Below, in pieces: positions 42,629 to 50,075 of a stretch of 64,000 nt of DNA. Positions within the stretch are counted from its first letter, which is position 1; every line of letters starts with the position of its first letter. The stretch lies in the NCBI GenBank assembly GCA_035249305.1, contig DATFGQ010000114.1:1-64000 (forward strand), given 5' to 3'. The notes beneath the pieces are model-generated. The model was given only the letters and a program-made list of their open reading frames with translations, was not told the DNA's origin and made no database searches. A program made the position numbers and the translations under genes. This stretch comes from DASUNP01 sp035249305 (lineage in GTDB: Bacteria > Acidobacteriota > Blastocatellia > UBA7656).

Positions 42629-43776
42629 GCAGAATTAAGAATTCATTCGCGGCTCTTAGCATCTTAATTATCGCCTGCTTGCCGATGCCCGTCGCACGCT
42701 CTTCCGAAGATGTCGCGCCGCATGCCGCGCCGGCAACAAATGAAGGCTGGCGCGAAGCGCGCGCGGGCTACAGTTACTCTTTCCCGCGCGATCATGCTTC
42801 GCACGCCCCTTACCAGATAGAGTGGTGGTACTACACGGGCAACCTCGCGGCGCGCGACGGCCGCCGGTTCGGCTACCAGTTGACTTTCTTCAGGACCGGC
42901 GTAGTGCCTAAACCCGCAAACCCCTCGCGCTGGGCCGTGCGCGATCTCTACATGGCCCACTTCGCCATATCCGACATCGACCGCGAGTCGTTTCACTGGT
43001 CCGAGCGGCTGAGCCGCGCGGGGATAAACTGGGCCGGAGCCGACGCGACCGCCTACAGGGTGTGGAACGGCGACTGGGAGGCCAGGCTCGACGGACAGAC
43101 TCATAGCCTTGCGGCGCGTGACGAGGGCTTCGCGCTGGAGCTAAAGCTTCAGCCTTCAAAGCCCGAAGTCATACACGGTCAAAACGGCGTCAGCCAGAAG
43201 GGACCCTCCGAAGGCAACGCGACGCACTACTATTCGCTGACGCGGCTTCCGAGCGAGGGCGTAGTTGTAATCGACGGCGAGCGATTCGACGTGACGGGCG
43301 AGAGTTGGATGGACCACGAGTTCGGGACGAGGATTCTGGGGCTGGAGCAATTCGGGTGGGATTGGTTTTCCATACAACTAGACGACGGGCGCGAGCTGAT
43401 GATCTTTCAAATCCGCCGCTCGGACGGCTCGGTCGATAGGCGGTCAAGCGGCACCTTGATAGACGCGCAAGGCAACGCGATTCATCTCCCGTTCGGAGAG
43501 TTCACGCTTTCTCCCCGCGACCGGTGGACTTCGCCCGCGAGCCGCGCGACCTACCCGACCGCGTGGGCGGTCGAGGCGCCCGGCCACGGGCTGTCCTTAA
43601 ACGTCGTCGCCGCTTTCAAAGATCAGGAGCTGCGCGCTACGGAAAGCACCGGCGTCACTTACTGGGAAGGCGCGGTCGAGGTGAGCGGGCGCGCGGGCGC
43701 AAACGTGACGCGCGGTCGCGGCTATCTGGAGATGACCGGCTACGCTGGCCAGAGCATGGGCGCGATCTTCCAATAA
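42625..43776 (+). CDS. CrtC/AttH-type secreted lipocalin-like protein
   Basis: 383 residues from the ATG overlapping the permease stop (ATGA); a long in-frame extension inside the permease gene was rejected. The N-terminus MSRIKNSFAALSILIIACLPMPVARS is a signal peptide. The mature protein has IEWWYYTGNLAARDGRRFGYQLTFF, YSLTRLPSEG, GESWMDHEFGT and GWDWFSIQLDDGRELMIF, all conserved in the CrtC/AttH (hydroxyneurosporene synthase-like) double-lipocalin family. Linked to an ABC exporter, AttH-type proteins are thought to bind hydrophobic ligands in the periplasm. Carotenoid hydratase activity is possible only if carotenoid genes exist elsewhere. Confidence 0.88.
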   Translation: MSRIKNSFAALSILIIACLPMPVARSSEDVAPHAAPATNEGWREARAGYSYSFPRDHASHAPYQIEWWYYTGNLAARDGRRFGYQLTFFRTGVVPKPANPSRWAVRDLYMAHFAISDIDRESFHWSERLSRAGINWAGADATAYRVWNGDWEARLDGQTHSLAARDEGFALELKLQPSKPEVIHGQNGVSQKGPSEGNATHYYSLTRLPSEGVVVIDGERFDVTGESWMDHEFGTRILGLEQFGWDWFSIQLDDGRELMIFQIRRSDGSVDRRSSGTLIDAQGNAIHLPFGEFTLSPRDRWTSPASRATYPTAWAVEAPGHGLSLNVVAAFKDQELRATESTGVTYWEGAVEVSGRAGANVTRGRGYLEMTGYAGQSMGAIFQ

Positions 43777-43778
43777 AG

Positions 43779-43973
43779 AATTTGAAATCTCAAATCTCAA
43801 ATTTGTGTAGTGTGGTAAAAGCATGATTAAGCAAGAGTGTAGGGGCGGGGCTTGTCCCCGCCCGGCGGCGCGAAAGCGCCGGACGGTCATCGTGCTGCGC
43901 ACGATCCGGGCAGCCACAAGGGCTGCCCCTACAATTTCACCATCAACATGCTTTTACCACACTACACAAATTT
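43779..43973. repeat. MITE/REPIN-like element with perfect 27-bp terminal inverted repeats
   Basis: Perfect 27-base inverted repeats lie at 43799-43825 and 43947-43973 (AAATTTGTGTAGTGTGG... ends). They enclose the GTAGGGGC nested-palindrome core at 43838-43933, which matches 38723-38826 in the other orientation. The left flank (43779-43800) is a run of AAATCTC heptamers. No transposase gene is present. It fills most of the gap to the TonB-family gene. Confidence 0.82.
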
Positions 43974-44062
43974 CAAATTATTTGACCGATTGTGCTATCA
44001 TAAAGCTCCCCAGATTTTTGAGTCTGATCCGTCCACACACCAGAGCGCCAGGAGGTACTAAA

Positions 44063-44800
44063 ATGAAGATCGCAGCTCTCGCCTTTAAGGCGTTTTCCGT
44101 CCTAGTTCTTGTCATTTCTATGAATTCAATATTACAGGCCCAGGAGCCCGCGCCGCCGCCGCCTCCTCCTCCGCCGCCTGCGCCTCGCCAGGGAGACAGC
44201 GTCGAAGTTCCTAAGATCATCCGCAAATCCGGCGGCGTTCTCCAGAACACGGCGACCAAGAGGGTCACACCCGAGTACCCGCAGCTAGCCCTGGAGGCGC
44301 GCGTGTCGGGCAGCGTAGTGGTCGAGATCACAGTCACCGAGGAGGGTACGGTAATGTCTGCGCGCGCCATCTCGGGACATCCCTTACTGAGGGACGCCGC
44401 CGTCGATGCCGCCCGCGGCTGGGAGTTCACGCCTACTCAGCTCAGCGGCGTGCCTGTCAAGGTCATAGGCACGATCACCTTCAATTTCACGCCTACGCGC
44501 GACCCGGCCCTGGTCAAAGAAGCTGAAGATTTGATGCAACAGCTCCGCGACAATCAAGGCTCATCAGACCTCTATATCAAGCTGGGCGATGTCTTAAATA
44601 AGCTGGGAGATTATAAAGACGCGGCCGCTTCCTTCAAACGGGCGTTGCAATTCGAAGAGAAGTCGGTCCCCGCCCGCGTGGGCCTGGTGCGCGCTTACTT
44701 CTGGGCTGGCTACAAGGAGGCCGCGATGGCCGAGCACGCAAAGCTCAAAGAGCTCGATCCCGATGCGGCGGAGAGTGTGTTAAAAGAGATTCAGAAATAA
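44063..44800 (+). CDS. TonB-family protein with C-terminal TPR
   Basis: 245 residues from the ATG with AGGAGG 7 bases upstream. A signal-like hydrophobic N-terminus ends near SILQAQ, followed by a proline run (APPPPPPPPPAPR). A TonB C-terminal domain covers about 75-160 (VTPEYPQLALEARVSGSVVVE, MSARAISGHPLLRDAAVDAAR, GTITFNF). One to two TPR repeats follow (LYIKLGDVLNKLGDYKDAAASFKRAL). The TonB domain binds outer-membrane TonB boxes. If the N-terminal helix is cleaved, this is a periplasmic TonB-domain protein rather than a membrane-anchored energy transducer. ExbB/ExbD genes are not here. Confidence 0.85.
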   Translation: MKIAALAFKAFSVLVLVISMNSILQAQEPAPPPPPPPPPAPRQGDSVEVPKIIRKSGGVLQNTATKRVTPEYPQLALEARVSGSVVVEITVTEEGTVMSARAISGHPLLRDAAVDAARGWEFTPTQLSGVPVKVIGTITFNFTPTRDPALVKEAEDLMQQLRDNQGSSDLYIKLGDVLNKLGDYKDAAASFKRALQFEEKSVPARVGLVRAYFWAGYKEAAMAEHAKLKELDPDAAESVLKEIQK

Positions 44801-44812
44801 GTATACTGACGC

Positions 44813-46024
44813 CTACTGCCATCGGAATATCTTGAGCGCGACGGCGAAGCTGACCAGCCCCCACGCGATCAGCACGGCGATCTCCTGCCAGGTCGACGCG
44901 ATCGGCATCCCTTCGTTCATCACCGCGCGCAGCGAGTTGTTGAGCGCCGTCAGCGGCAGCGCCTTGATGAACGGCTGCGCGAAATCCGGGAAGCGCGCGG
45001 CCGAAAAGAAGGTCCCCGAAAGCAGCCACATCGGCAGCATCACGAGGTTCATCCAGCCCGAGACGCCTTCAATCGTCTTGGGGCGCGCGGCTACAAGAAG
45101 CCCAAGCCCCGCGAAAGTCATCGAGCCTATCAACGCGATGATCGTCAGGTCGGCTATCGATCCATTCACCGAGACGCCGAAGACCAGCCACGCGAAGATT
45201 ATTACGGCCGCCACCTCGCCCGCCAGGAAGACCAGCCGCGACAGCATGAAAGAGAGCAGAAAATGTGACCGCCTCATGGGAGTCGCCGCCAGCCGCTTGA
45301 GCAGTTTTCGCGTGCGCGCCTGCACGACCGTGAAGCCCAGCCCCCACATCCCGCTCCCCATCAGGTTCAGCCCGACCAGACCCGGTATCAAAAAATCTAT
45401 GTAGCGCGCGCCCGGCTCGGTCACCTTCTCTTCGTTCACCTCGGCCGCGTCCTTGCGGCCGAAGACGCGCTGCAACGCGTCATCTGCCGCCAACCTCGCC
45501 ACGCGGCTCTCGGGCCGCGTAGGGTCGTAGCGGTATTCAATGGCGCGCGCGGGCGGCGGGCTGTCTGTAGCCGGTTGAGCGCCGGCCGAGACCGGAGGGG
45601 CCTCTTTCGGAATCTCGTTCAACAGAAGAGGAGGAAGATTGACGCGCACGATCAGATCGATTTTTCCGGTGCGAAGAGACTTCGCCGCCTCTTCGGGCGA
45701 GAGCACGACGGCATTCACCTCCGAAGATTTGGAGAGGCCGTTGATGATGTATTCAGCTTCAGGCCCTGAGCTTTCGATCGCTATGCGAGCCTTGTCAGGC
45801 GCGGTGTTGCGAAACGCGATGCCGAGCGCGAGCGCCAGCAGCACAGGAAATACGAAGACCCAGAAGACCGCTTCGGGCTCTCGCAAAAACTCCCTGATCC
45901 TTGCGAGCGTAAGCTCGACGAGCGGGTGCGCGGCCCGCGCGCCTGATCTCGGGGCGCGGCCGGCGACCGACTCTTCTCTCGCCACTTCTTTCTCTTCTTT
46001 CACTTCATCTTCAACTTCAGCCAT
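44813..46024 (-). CDS. ABC-2 type transporter permease
   Basis: 403 residues. An acidic N-terminal tail (EVEDEVKEEKEVAREE) is followed by a first membrane helix (VFWVFVFPVLLALALGIAFRN), a large extracytoplasmic part, and five further helices, with FLIPGLVGLNLMGSGMWGLGF, RSHFLLSFMLSRLVFLAGE and PMWLLSGTFF typical of ABC-2 exporters (drug or polysaccharide type). Its start overlaps the ATPase stop by 8 bases. The acidic tail of about 30 residues is longer than usual for the family. Substrate unknown. Confidence 0.9.
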   Translation of the reverse strand: MAEVEDEVKEEKEVAREESVAGRAPRSGARAAHPLVELTLARIREFLREPEAVFWVFVFPVLLALALGIAFRNTAPDKARIAIESSGPEAEYIINGLSKSSEVNAVVLSPEEAAKSLRTGKIDLIVRVNLPPLLLNEIPKEAPPVSAGAQPATDSPPPARAIEYRYDPTRPESRVARLAADDALQRVFGRKDAAEVNEEKVTEPGARYIDFLIPGLVGLNLMGSGMWGLGFTVVQARTRKLLKRLAATPMRRSHFLLSFMLSRLVFLAGEVAAVIIFAWLVFGVSVNGSIADLTIIALIGSMTFAGLGLLVAARPKTIEGVSGWMNLVMLPMWLLSGTFFSAARFPDFAQPFIKALPLTALNNSLRAVMNEGMPIASTWQEIAVLIAWGLVSFAVALKIFRWQ

Positions 46025-46955
46025 CGCGCAGCAACCTCCCTGTCAGGCTCACGAACACGTCTTCGAGAGTCGCCTGGTGGGTCGTCAAAGTTATGAGCTC
46101 GGCCTGCTGCCGCTCGATCTCCGCGAGCAGCGCCGGCAGCGCCGCGCCTATCTCTGAAACGGTGAGCGAGTAGCTCCCCTCGCGCGCACGCACGCTTCGG
46201 ACTCCGGGCAGGCGCGAAAGAGAATCGGCTTCAAGAATACCCGTGAAGCTGAATTCGACTATCTGGTCCGCGCCCAGCGAAGCGACGAGCGCGGCGGGCG
46301 TGCCGAGCGCGATCACGCGGCCGTGGTCCATTATCGCCACGCGGTCGCACAGCCGCGCCGCCTCCTCCATGTAGTGCGTCGTCAGCAGTATCGTCCCGCC
46401 ACCCGAGCGGTACTGTTCGACTATCTCCCAGAGCCTGAGCCTTGCCTGCGGGTCGAGCCCCGTCGTCGGCTCATCCAGAAAAAGTATCTCGGGGTCGCTC
46501 ACCAGTGCGCAGGCGACCGCGAGCCGCTGCTTTTGCCCGCCCGAAAGCTTGCCCACGCGCGCCGTGCGCTTCTCCTCAAGCTCGACGATCCGTATCACCT
46601 CGTCTACGTCGTGGCCGCGCGTGTAGAAGCTGCGGAACAACCTTATAGTCTCTTCGACGGTGAGCTTCTCGGCCAGTTGCGTCTCTTGAAGTTGCGCGCC
46701 GATCTTCTCGCGCAGCTCCCGGTCGGAGCGTCCGCCCCAGCTCTGGCCTAGCACTTCGACCTGGCCGCCGTCGGGCCGTGTGAGCCCTTCGAGAATCTCG
46801 ACCGTAGTCGTCTTGCCCGCGCCGTTCGGCCCCAGCAGCCCGAAGCATTCGCCCGCGCGCACTTCGAGGTCGAGCCCATCTACGGCCGTGACATCGTTGT
46901 AATGCTTGACTAACCCCGCGCACCTGAGCGCCGTCTGTTCTGCGGTTGAATTCAT
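46017..46955 (-). CDS. ABC transporter ATP-binding protein (DrrA/CcmA-like)
   Basis: 312 residues. Walker A GPNGAGKTT, the LSGGQKQRLAVACA signature and Walker B EILFLDEPT, then LLTTHYMEEAARLCDR. The C-terminal 90 residues form the extra domain common in DrrA/NatA-type ATPases. It is cotranscribed with the ABC-2 permease (overlap 46017-46024), forming a two-component exporter. Divergent from murB. Confidence 0.93.
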   Translation of the reverse strand: MNSTAEQTALRCAGLVKHYNDVTAVDGLDLEVRAGECFGLLGPNGAGKTTTVEILEGLTRPDGGQVEVLGQSWGGRSDRELREKIGAQLQETQLAEKLTVEETIRLFRSFYTRGHDVDEVIRIVELEEKRTARVGKLSGGQKQRLAVACALVSDPEILFLDEPTTGLDPQARLRLWEIVEQYRSGGGTILLTTHYMEEAARLCDRVAIMDHGRVIALGTPAALVASLGADQIVEFSFTGILEADSLSRLPGVRSVRAREGSYSLTVSEIGAALPALLAEIERQQAELITLTTHQATLEDVFVSLTGRLLRDG

Positions 46956-46972
46956 GAAAACGTACTATAGCA

Positions 46973-46982
46973 CACACGTGTG
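46973..46982. promoter_or_regulatory. Palindrome in the divergent ABC/murB promoter region
   Basis: CACACGTGTG is a perfect 10-base palindrome 18 bases upstream of the ATPase start, next to a TACTATAG stretch that could be a -10 element for leftward transcription. It is a candidate operator only; no known regulator can be named. Confidence 0.25.
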
Positions 46983-47025
46983 CAACTGGACTCGGCCCGA
47001 GGCGGCAATGTAGGCTAAACGATAA

Positions 47026-48096
47026 ATGGGCGACGAATCATTTATAAACTCATTGATTGAGAACGCGCCGATGGCGGCGATGACGACGCTCGGCGTAGGA
47101 GGCCCCGCGCGCTACTTCGCAGAGAGCACGAGCGTCGATCATCTGGTCGCGGGCGCGAGGTGGGCCGCCGAGCGCGGCCTCCCGCTCTTCGTGCTCGGCG
47201 GCGGCAGCAACGTCGTCATCAGCGACGCGGGCTTTGCCGGGCTGGTCTTGCGCCTCTCCATACGAGGGGTTGAGGCGGCCTCCGACGGCGGCCACATCAT
47301 CTTGAAAGCAGGCGCGGGCGAAGAGTGGGACTCTCTGGTCAGTCTTGCCGTAGAGAATGACTGGGCAGGGTTCGAATGTCTGTCGGGCATACCCGGCCGC
47401 GTAGGCGCGACTCCGATTCAAAATGTCGGCGCCTACGGCCAGGAGACGAGCGAGACGCTTGCGTCGGTCGAAGCCTTAGACCTTCGCACGCTCGACCTCG
47501 TCGCCTTCACCGCCGAGGAGTGCCGGTTCGGGTACCGCATGAGCCGTTTCAAATCCGAAGACCGCGGCCGTTACATCATCACGAGAGTTGTCTACCGCCT
47601 GAAGCCGGGCGGCGCTCCCGCGATACGGTACGCCGACCTTGAGCGATACTTTTCAGACCGTCGCATCGCCAGCCCGAGCCTGGCCGACGTGCGCGCGGCC
47701 GTCATCGAGATACGCCGCCGGAAAGCCATGGTGATAGACGCCGCGGACATAGACTCGCGCAGCGTGGGGTCGTTCTTCGTCAACCCGATTGTCACGCCCG
47801 AAGAGTTCGAAGAGATTCAAAAGCGCGAAAGTGATCGTGTCCCTTCATTCCCCACGGCCGCCGGGCAGGTGAAGCTGTCGGCGGCGTGGCTGATCGAGCG
47901 GGCGGGGGTCACGCGCGGTTACGTGCGCGGAGGCGTAGGCACCTCTTCGAAGCACGCGCTCGCGATAATCAATCGCGGCGGCGGGACGGCGCGCGAAGTC
48001 GTAGAGCTGGCTTCGGAAATCAAATCTCGCGTGCTTGATCGCTTCGGCGTCTACCTCGCACCCGAGCCGGTCTTCGTAGGGCTCGATCAAATTTGA
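47026..48096 (+). CDS. murB: UDP-N-acetylenolpyruvoylglucosamine reductase
   Basis: 356 residues. FAD-binding N-terminal half: TTLGVGGPARYFAE, VLGGGSNVVISD, ECLSGIPGRVGATPIQNVGAYGQE. Catalytic half: EECRFGYRMSRFK (the Tyr-loop form of type I MurB, as in E. coli), VGSFFVNPIV with the catalytic serine, then AAWLIERAG and KHALAIINRG. MurB makes UDP-MurNAc from UDP-GlcNAc-enolpyruvate with NADPH, in peptidoglycan synthesis. No clear Shine-Dalgarno precedes the ATG. It stands apart from other mur genes. The 3' end overlaps the convergent bshA by 10 bases. Confidence 0.95.
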   Translation: MGDESFINSLIENAPMAAMTTLGVGGPARYFAESTSVDHLVAGARWAAERGLPLFVLGGGSNVVISDAGFAGLVLRLSIRGVEAASDGGHIILKAGAGEEWDSLVSLAVENDWAGFECLSGIPGRVGATPIQNVGAYGQETSETLASVEALDLRTLDLVAFTAEECRFGYRMSRFKSEDRGRYIITRVVYRLKPGGAPAIRYADLERYFSDRRIASPSLADVRAAVIEIRRRKAMVIDAADIDSRSVGSFFVNPIVTPEEFEEIQKRESDRVPSFPTAAGQVKLSAAWLIERAGVTRGYVRGGVGTSSKHALAIINRGGGTAREVVELASEIKSRVLDRFGVYLAPEPVFVGLDQI

Positions 48097-49229
48097 AATC
48101 TCATATAGAGGGCTTCGTACTGCGGGATTATCTTTTCCGTTGCGAAACGCGAGACGGCTATCTCGCGCCCGCGGCGGCCCAACCGCTCGCGCAGGGCTTC
48201 ATCGCTCAGTATGTCGATCGCACGCTCGGCCATGCCCTGCACGTCGCCGACGCCGAACAGGTATCCGCACCCATCTTCTTCGACCACTTCGGGCAAGCCG
48301 CCGACGCGCGTGGCTATCACGGGCACCTGGCATGCCATCGCTTCGAGCGCGGCGAGCCCGAAAGACTCCGTGAGGCTTGGCAGCAACAGGAGGTCCGCGA
48401 CCGACAGGTAATCCCTTATCTGCGACTGCGGCTGCTTGCCTACGAACTCGACACACCGGGCCACGCCCAACCGCTCAGCGAGCGTTTCGGCGTCGTCGCG
48501 CTCCGGCCCGTCTCCGCACATGATCAACTTCACTCGCAACGGGCTGCGCTCGCGTATGCGCGCCAGGACCTCTATGCAATCGGTTATCCGCTTGACCGGG
48601 CGGAAAGTCGACACGTGCAGTATGATCTTCTCCCCGTCGGGGGCGATGCTGCGTTTGAGCGAGCTGTCTGAAGCGCGGTGGTAATACTCTGCGTCGATAA
48701 AGTTGTATATCACGTCGATCGAACAGCCCGTGCAGAACGTCTCGTTCGTGGCGTCGCGCAGGTATTGGGAGATGGCCGTCGTGGCGTCGGACTTTTCGAT
48801 GCCGAACCGCGTGATAGGCAGAAACGAAGGGTCGCGCCCCACAAGGGTTATGTCCGTCCCATGCAGCGTCGTCACCACGGGTAGGTGGCGCTCCGGTCTA
48901 AGCATCTCGCGCGCCAGGTACGCGCTCACGGCATGCGGTATCGCGTAGTGCACGTGCAGTACGTCGAGCGCATGCGCGCGGGCGACCTCGTACAGCTTCG
49001 ACGCGAGCGCGTCCGTGTAAGGCGGGTATTCAAACAGCGGGTAGCTCAGCATATCGACCTGATGAAACTGTATGCGCTCGCGCGGCGTGTCGCCGTCGGC
49101 CAGCCGCATCGGCGGCGCGTAGCTTATGAAATGTATCGAGTGGCCGCGCTTTGCAAGCTCAAGCCCCAGCTCCGCGCCCACAACGCCGCTCCCGCCGTAA
49201 GATGGATAACAAGTAATGCCAATCTTCAT
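48087..49229 (-). CDS. bshA: N-acetyl-alpha-D-glucosaminyl L-malate synthase (bacillithiol synthesis)
   Basis: 380 residues, a GT4 glycosyltransferase. The N-terminus MKIGITCYPSYGGSGVVGAELG is characteristic of BshA. HVHYAIPHAVSAYLAREM, TTLHGTDITLVG, ISQYLRDAT and the C-terminal EALEAMACQVPVIATRVGG (Glu/Glu nucleotide-sugar motif) complete it. It joins GlcNAc from UDP-GlcNAc to L-malate, the first step of bacillithiol. The next enzyme (BshB) is encoded just upstream on the same strand, separated by a heptamer repeat. BshC is not in the window. Confidence 0.92.
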   Translation of the reverse strand: MKIGITCYPSYGGSGVVGAELGLELAKRGHSIHFISYAPPMRLADGDTPRERIQFHQVDMLSYPLFEYPPYTDALASKLYEVARAHALDVLHVHYAIPHAVSAYLAREMLRPERHLPVVTTLHGTDITLVGRDPSFLPITRFGIEKSDATTAISQYLRDATNETFCTGCSIDVIYNFIDAEYYHRASDSSLKRSIAPDGEKIILHVSTFRPVKRITDCIEVLARIRERSPLRVKLIMCGDGPERDDAETLAERLGVARCVEFVGKQPQSQIRDYLSVADLLLLPSLTESFGLAALEAMACQVPVIATRVGGLPEVVEEDGCGYLFGVGDVQGMAERAIDILSDEALRERLGRRGREIAVSRFATEKIIPQYEALYMRFQI

Positions 49230-49238
49230 AAAGTATAA

Positions 49239-49305
49239 AGTCCTGAGTGCTGAGTCCTGAGTAGATGTCTTTCACTCAGGACTCAGCACTCAGGACTCAG
49301 GACTC
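49239..49305. repeat. Heptamer tandem repeats in inverted orientation (TGAGTCC/ACTCAGG)
   Basis: TCCTGAGTGCTGAGTCCTGAG on the left and four units ACTCAGG, ACTCAGC, ACTCAGG, ACTCAGG from 49274 on the right form a hairpin that fills the bshB1-bshA gap. Same family as 2641-2860 and 15700-15824. Confidence 0.8.
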
Positions 49306-49307
49306 CT

Positions 49308-50051
49308 TTAAGAGTACATATTCATTCGGCGGGTGAGCAGCTCGATGGGGTCGTGCACGTTGATCGCCTCGCGCACGATGAACGCCTCGCCGTGCTCGAC
49401 GGCTATCAGCGAGCCGTAGAAACGTTGCCGCGCTTCGAGGCGGCGCAGGAAGCCTTCCGTGCTGATGTTGGTTTCGGGCTCAGTGCTGCTGGGGTCGAAA
49501 AGTTGCGAGCGGTAACACATTATCGCGGAGCTTTTTTGCTCAGCGAACTCGGTGATGTCTACTACGAAGCTCGGCGCCACCGTGCGGGGGAACATGAAGT
49601 GGGCGACCGTCTGCGGGCGAAAACGCTCCTGCCCAGTCTCCGCGTCGTACTTCGCCAGGCCCGCGACGTGCGCGGCCTCGCGCACTATCTGGGAGGTGTG
49701 GGCGTGGTCCGGGTGCGGGTCCTCCCAGTAGTGAGTAAAGACTACGCGCGGGCGGTAGAGCCGGAGCTTCCGCACCATGCGGACGCGCGATGTTTCGTCG
49801 CACCATATGTGCGCGTCCGGCAGCTCAAGGTTGTCGCGCACCGCAAGCCCGAGCGCGCGGGCCGCGGCCTCGGCTTCGCCTGCGCGTATCTCGGCCGAGC
49901 CGCGCGTGCCCGACTCGCCGCGCGCCATGTCGAGTATGCCGACCTTATAACCCAGCGTCGCCAGCTTCAGCAGAGTCCCGCCGCAGACCAGCTCTACGTC
50001 ATCCGGGTGCGCGCCGACCGCCAGCGCGTCGAGCCTTACGTCCTCGCTCAT
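49308..50051 (-). CDS. bshB1: Bacillithiol biosynthesis deacetylase BshB1
   Basis: 247 residues from the ATG at 50051, placed 9 bases after GGGG; an ATG three codons earlier sits on top of that signal. LmbE/PIG-L zinc deacetylase: AVGAHPDDVELVCGGTL (the AHPDD metal and catalytic residues), DMARGESGTRGSAEIRAGEA, and HYWEDPHPDHAHTSQIV. These match BshB1, which removes the acetyl group from GlcNAc-malate. Adjacent to bshA, which fits the pathway. Confidence 0.9.
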   Translation of the reverse strand: MSEDVRLDALAVGAHPDDVELVCGGTLLKLATLGYKVGILDMARGESGTRGSAEIRAGEAEAAARALGLAVRDNLELPDAHIWCDETSRVRMVRKLRLYRPRVVFTHYWEDPHPDHAHTSQIVREAAHVAGLAKYDAETGQERFRPQTVAHFMFPRTVAPSFVVDITEFAEQKSSAIMCYRSQLFDPSSTEPETNISTEGFLRRLEARQRFYGSLIAVEHGEAFIVREAINVHDPIELLTRRMNMYS

Positions 50052-50075
50052 CGCTTTCATCCCCTCAGCTTGAGG

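Noticed and set aside
47366..47376. GGTTCGAAT-like string suggesting a tRNA T-loop
   Set aside because: It is inside murB coding sequence and no cloverleaf can be built around it. No tRNA was found in the window.
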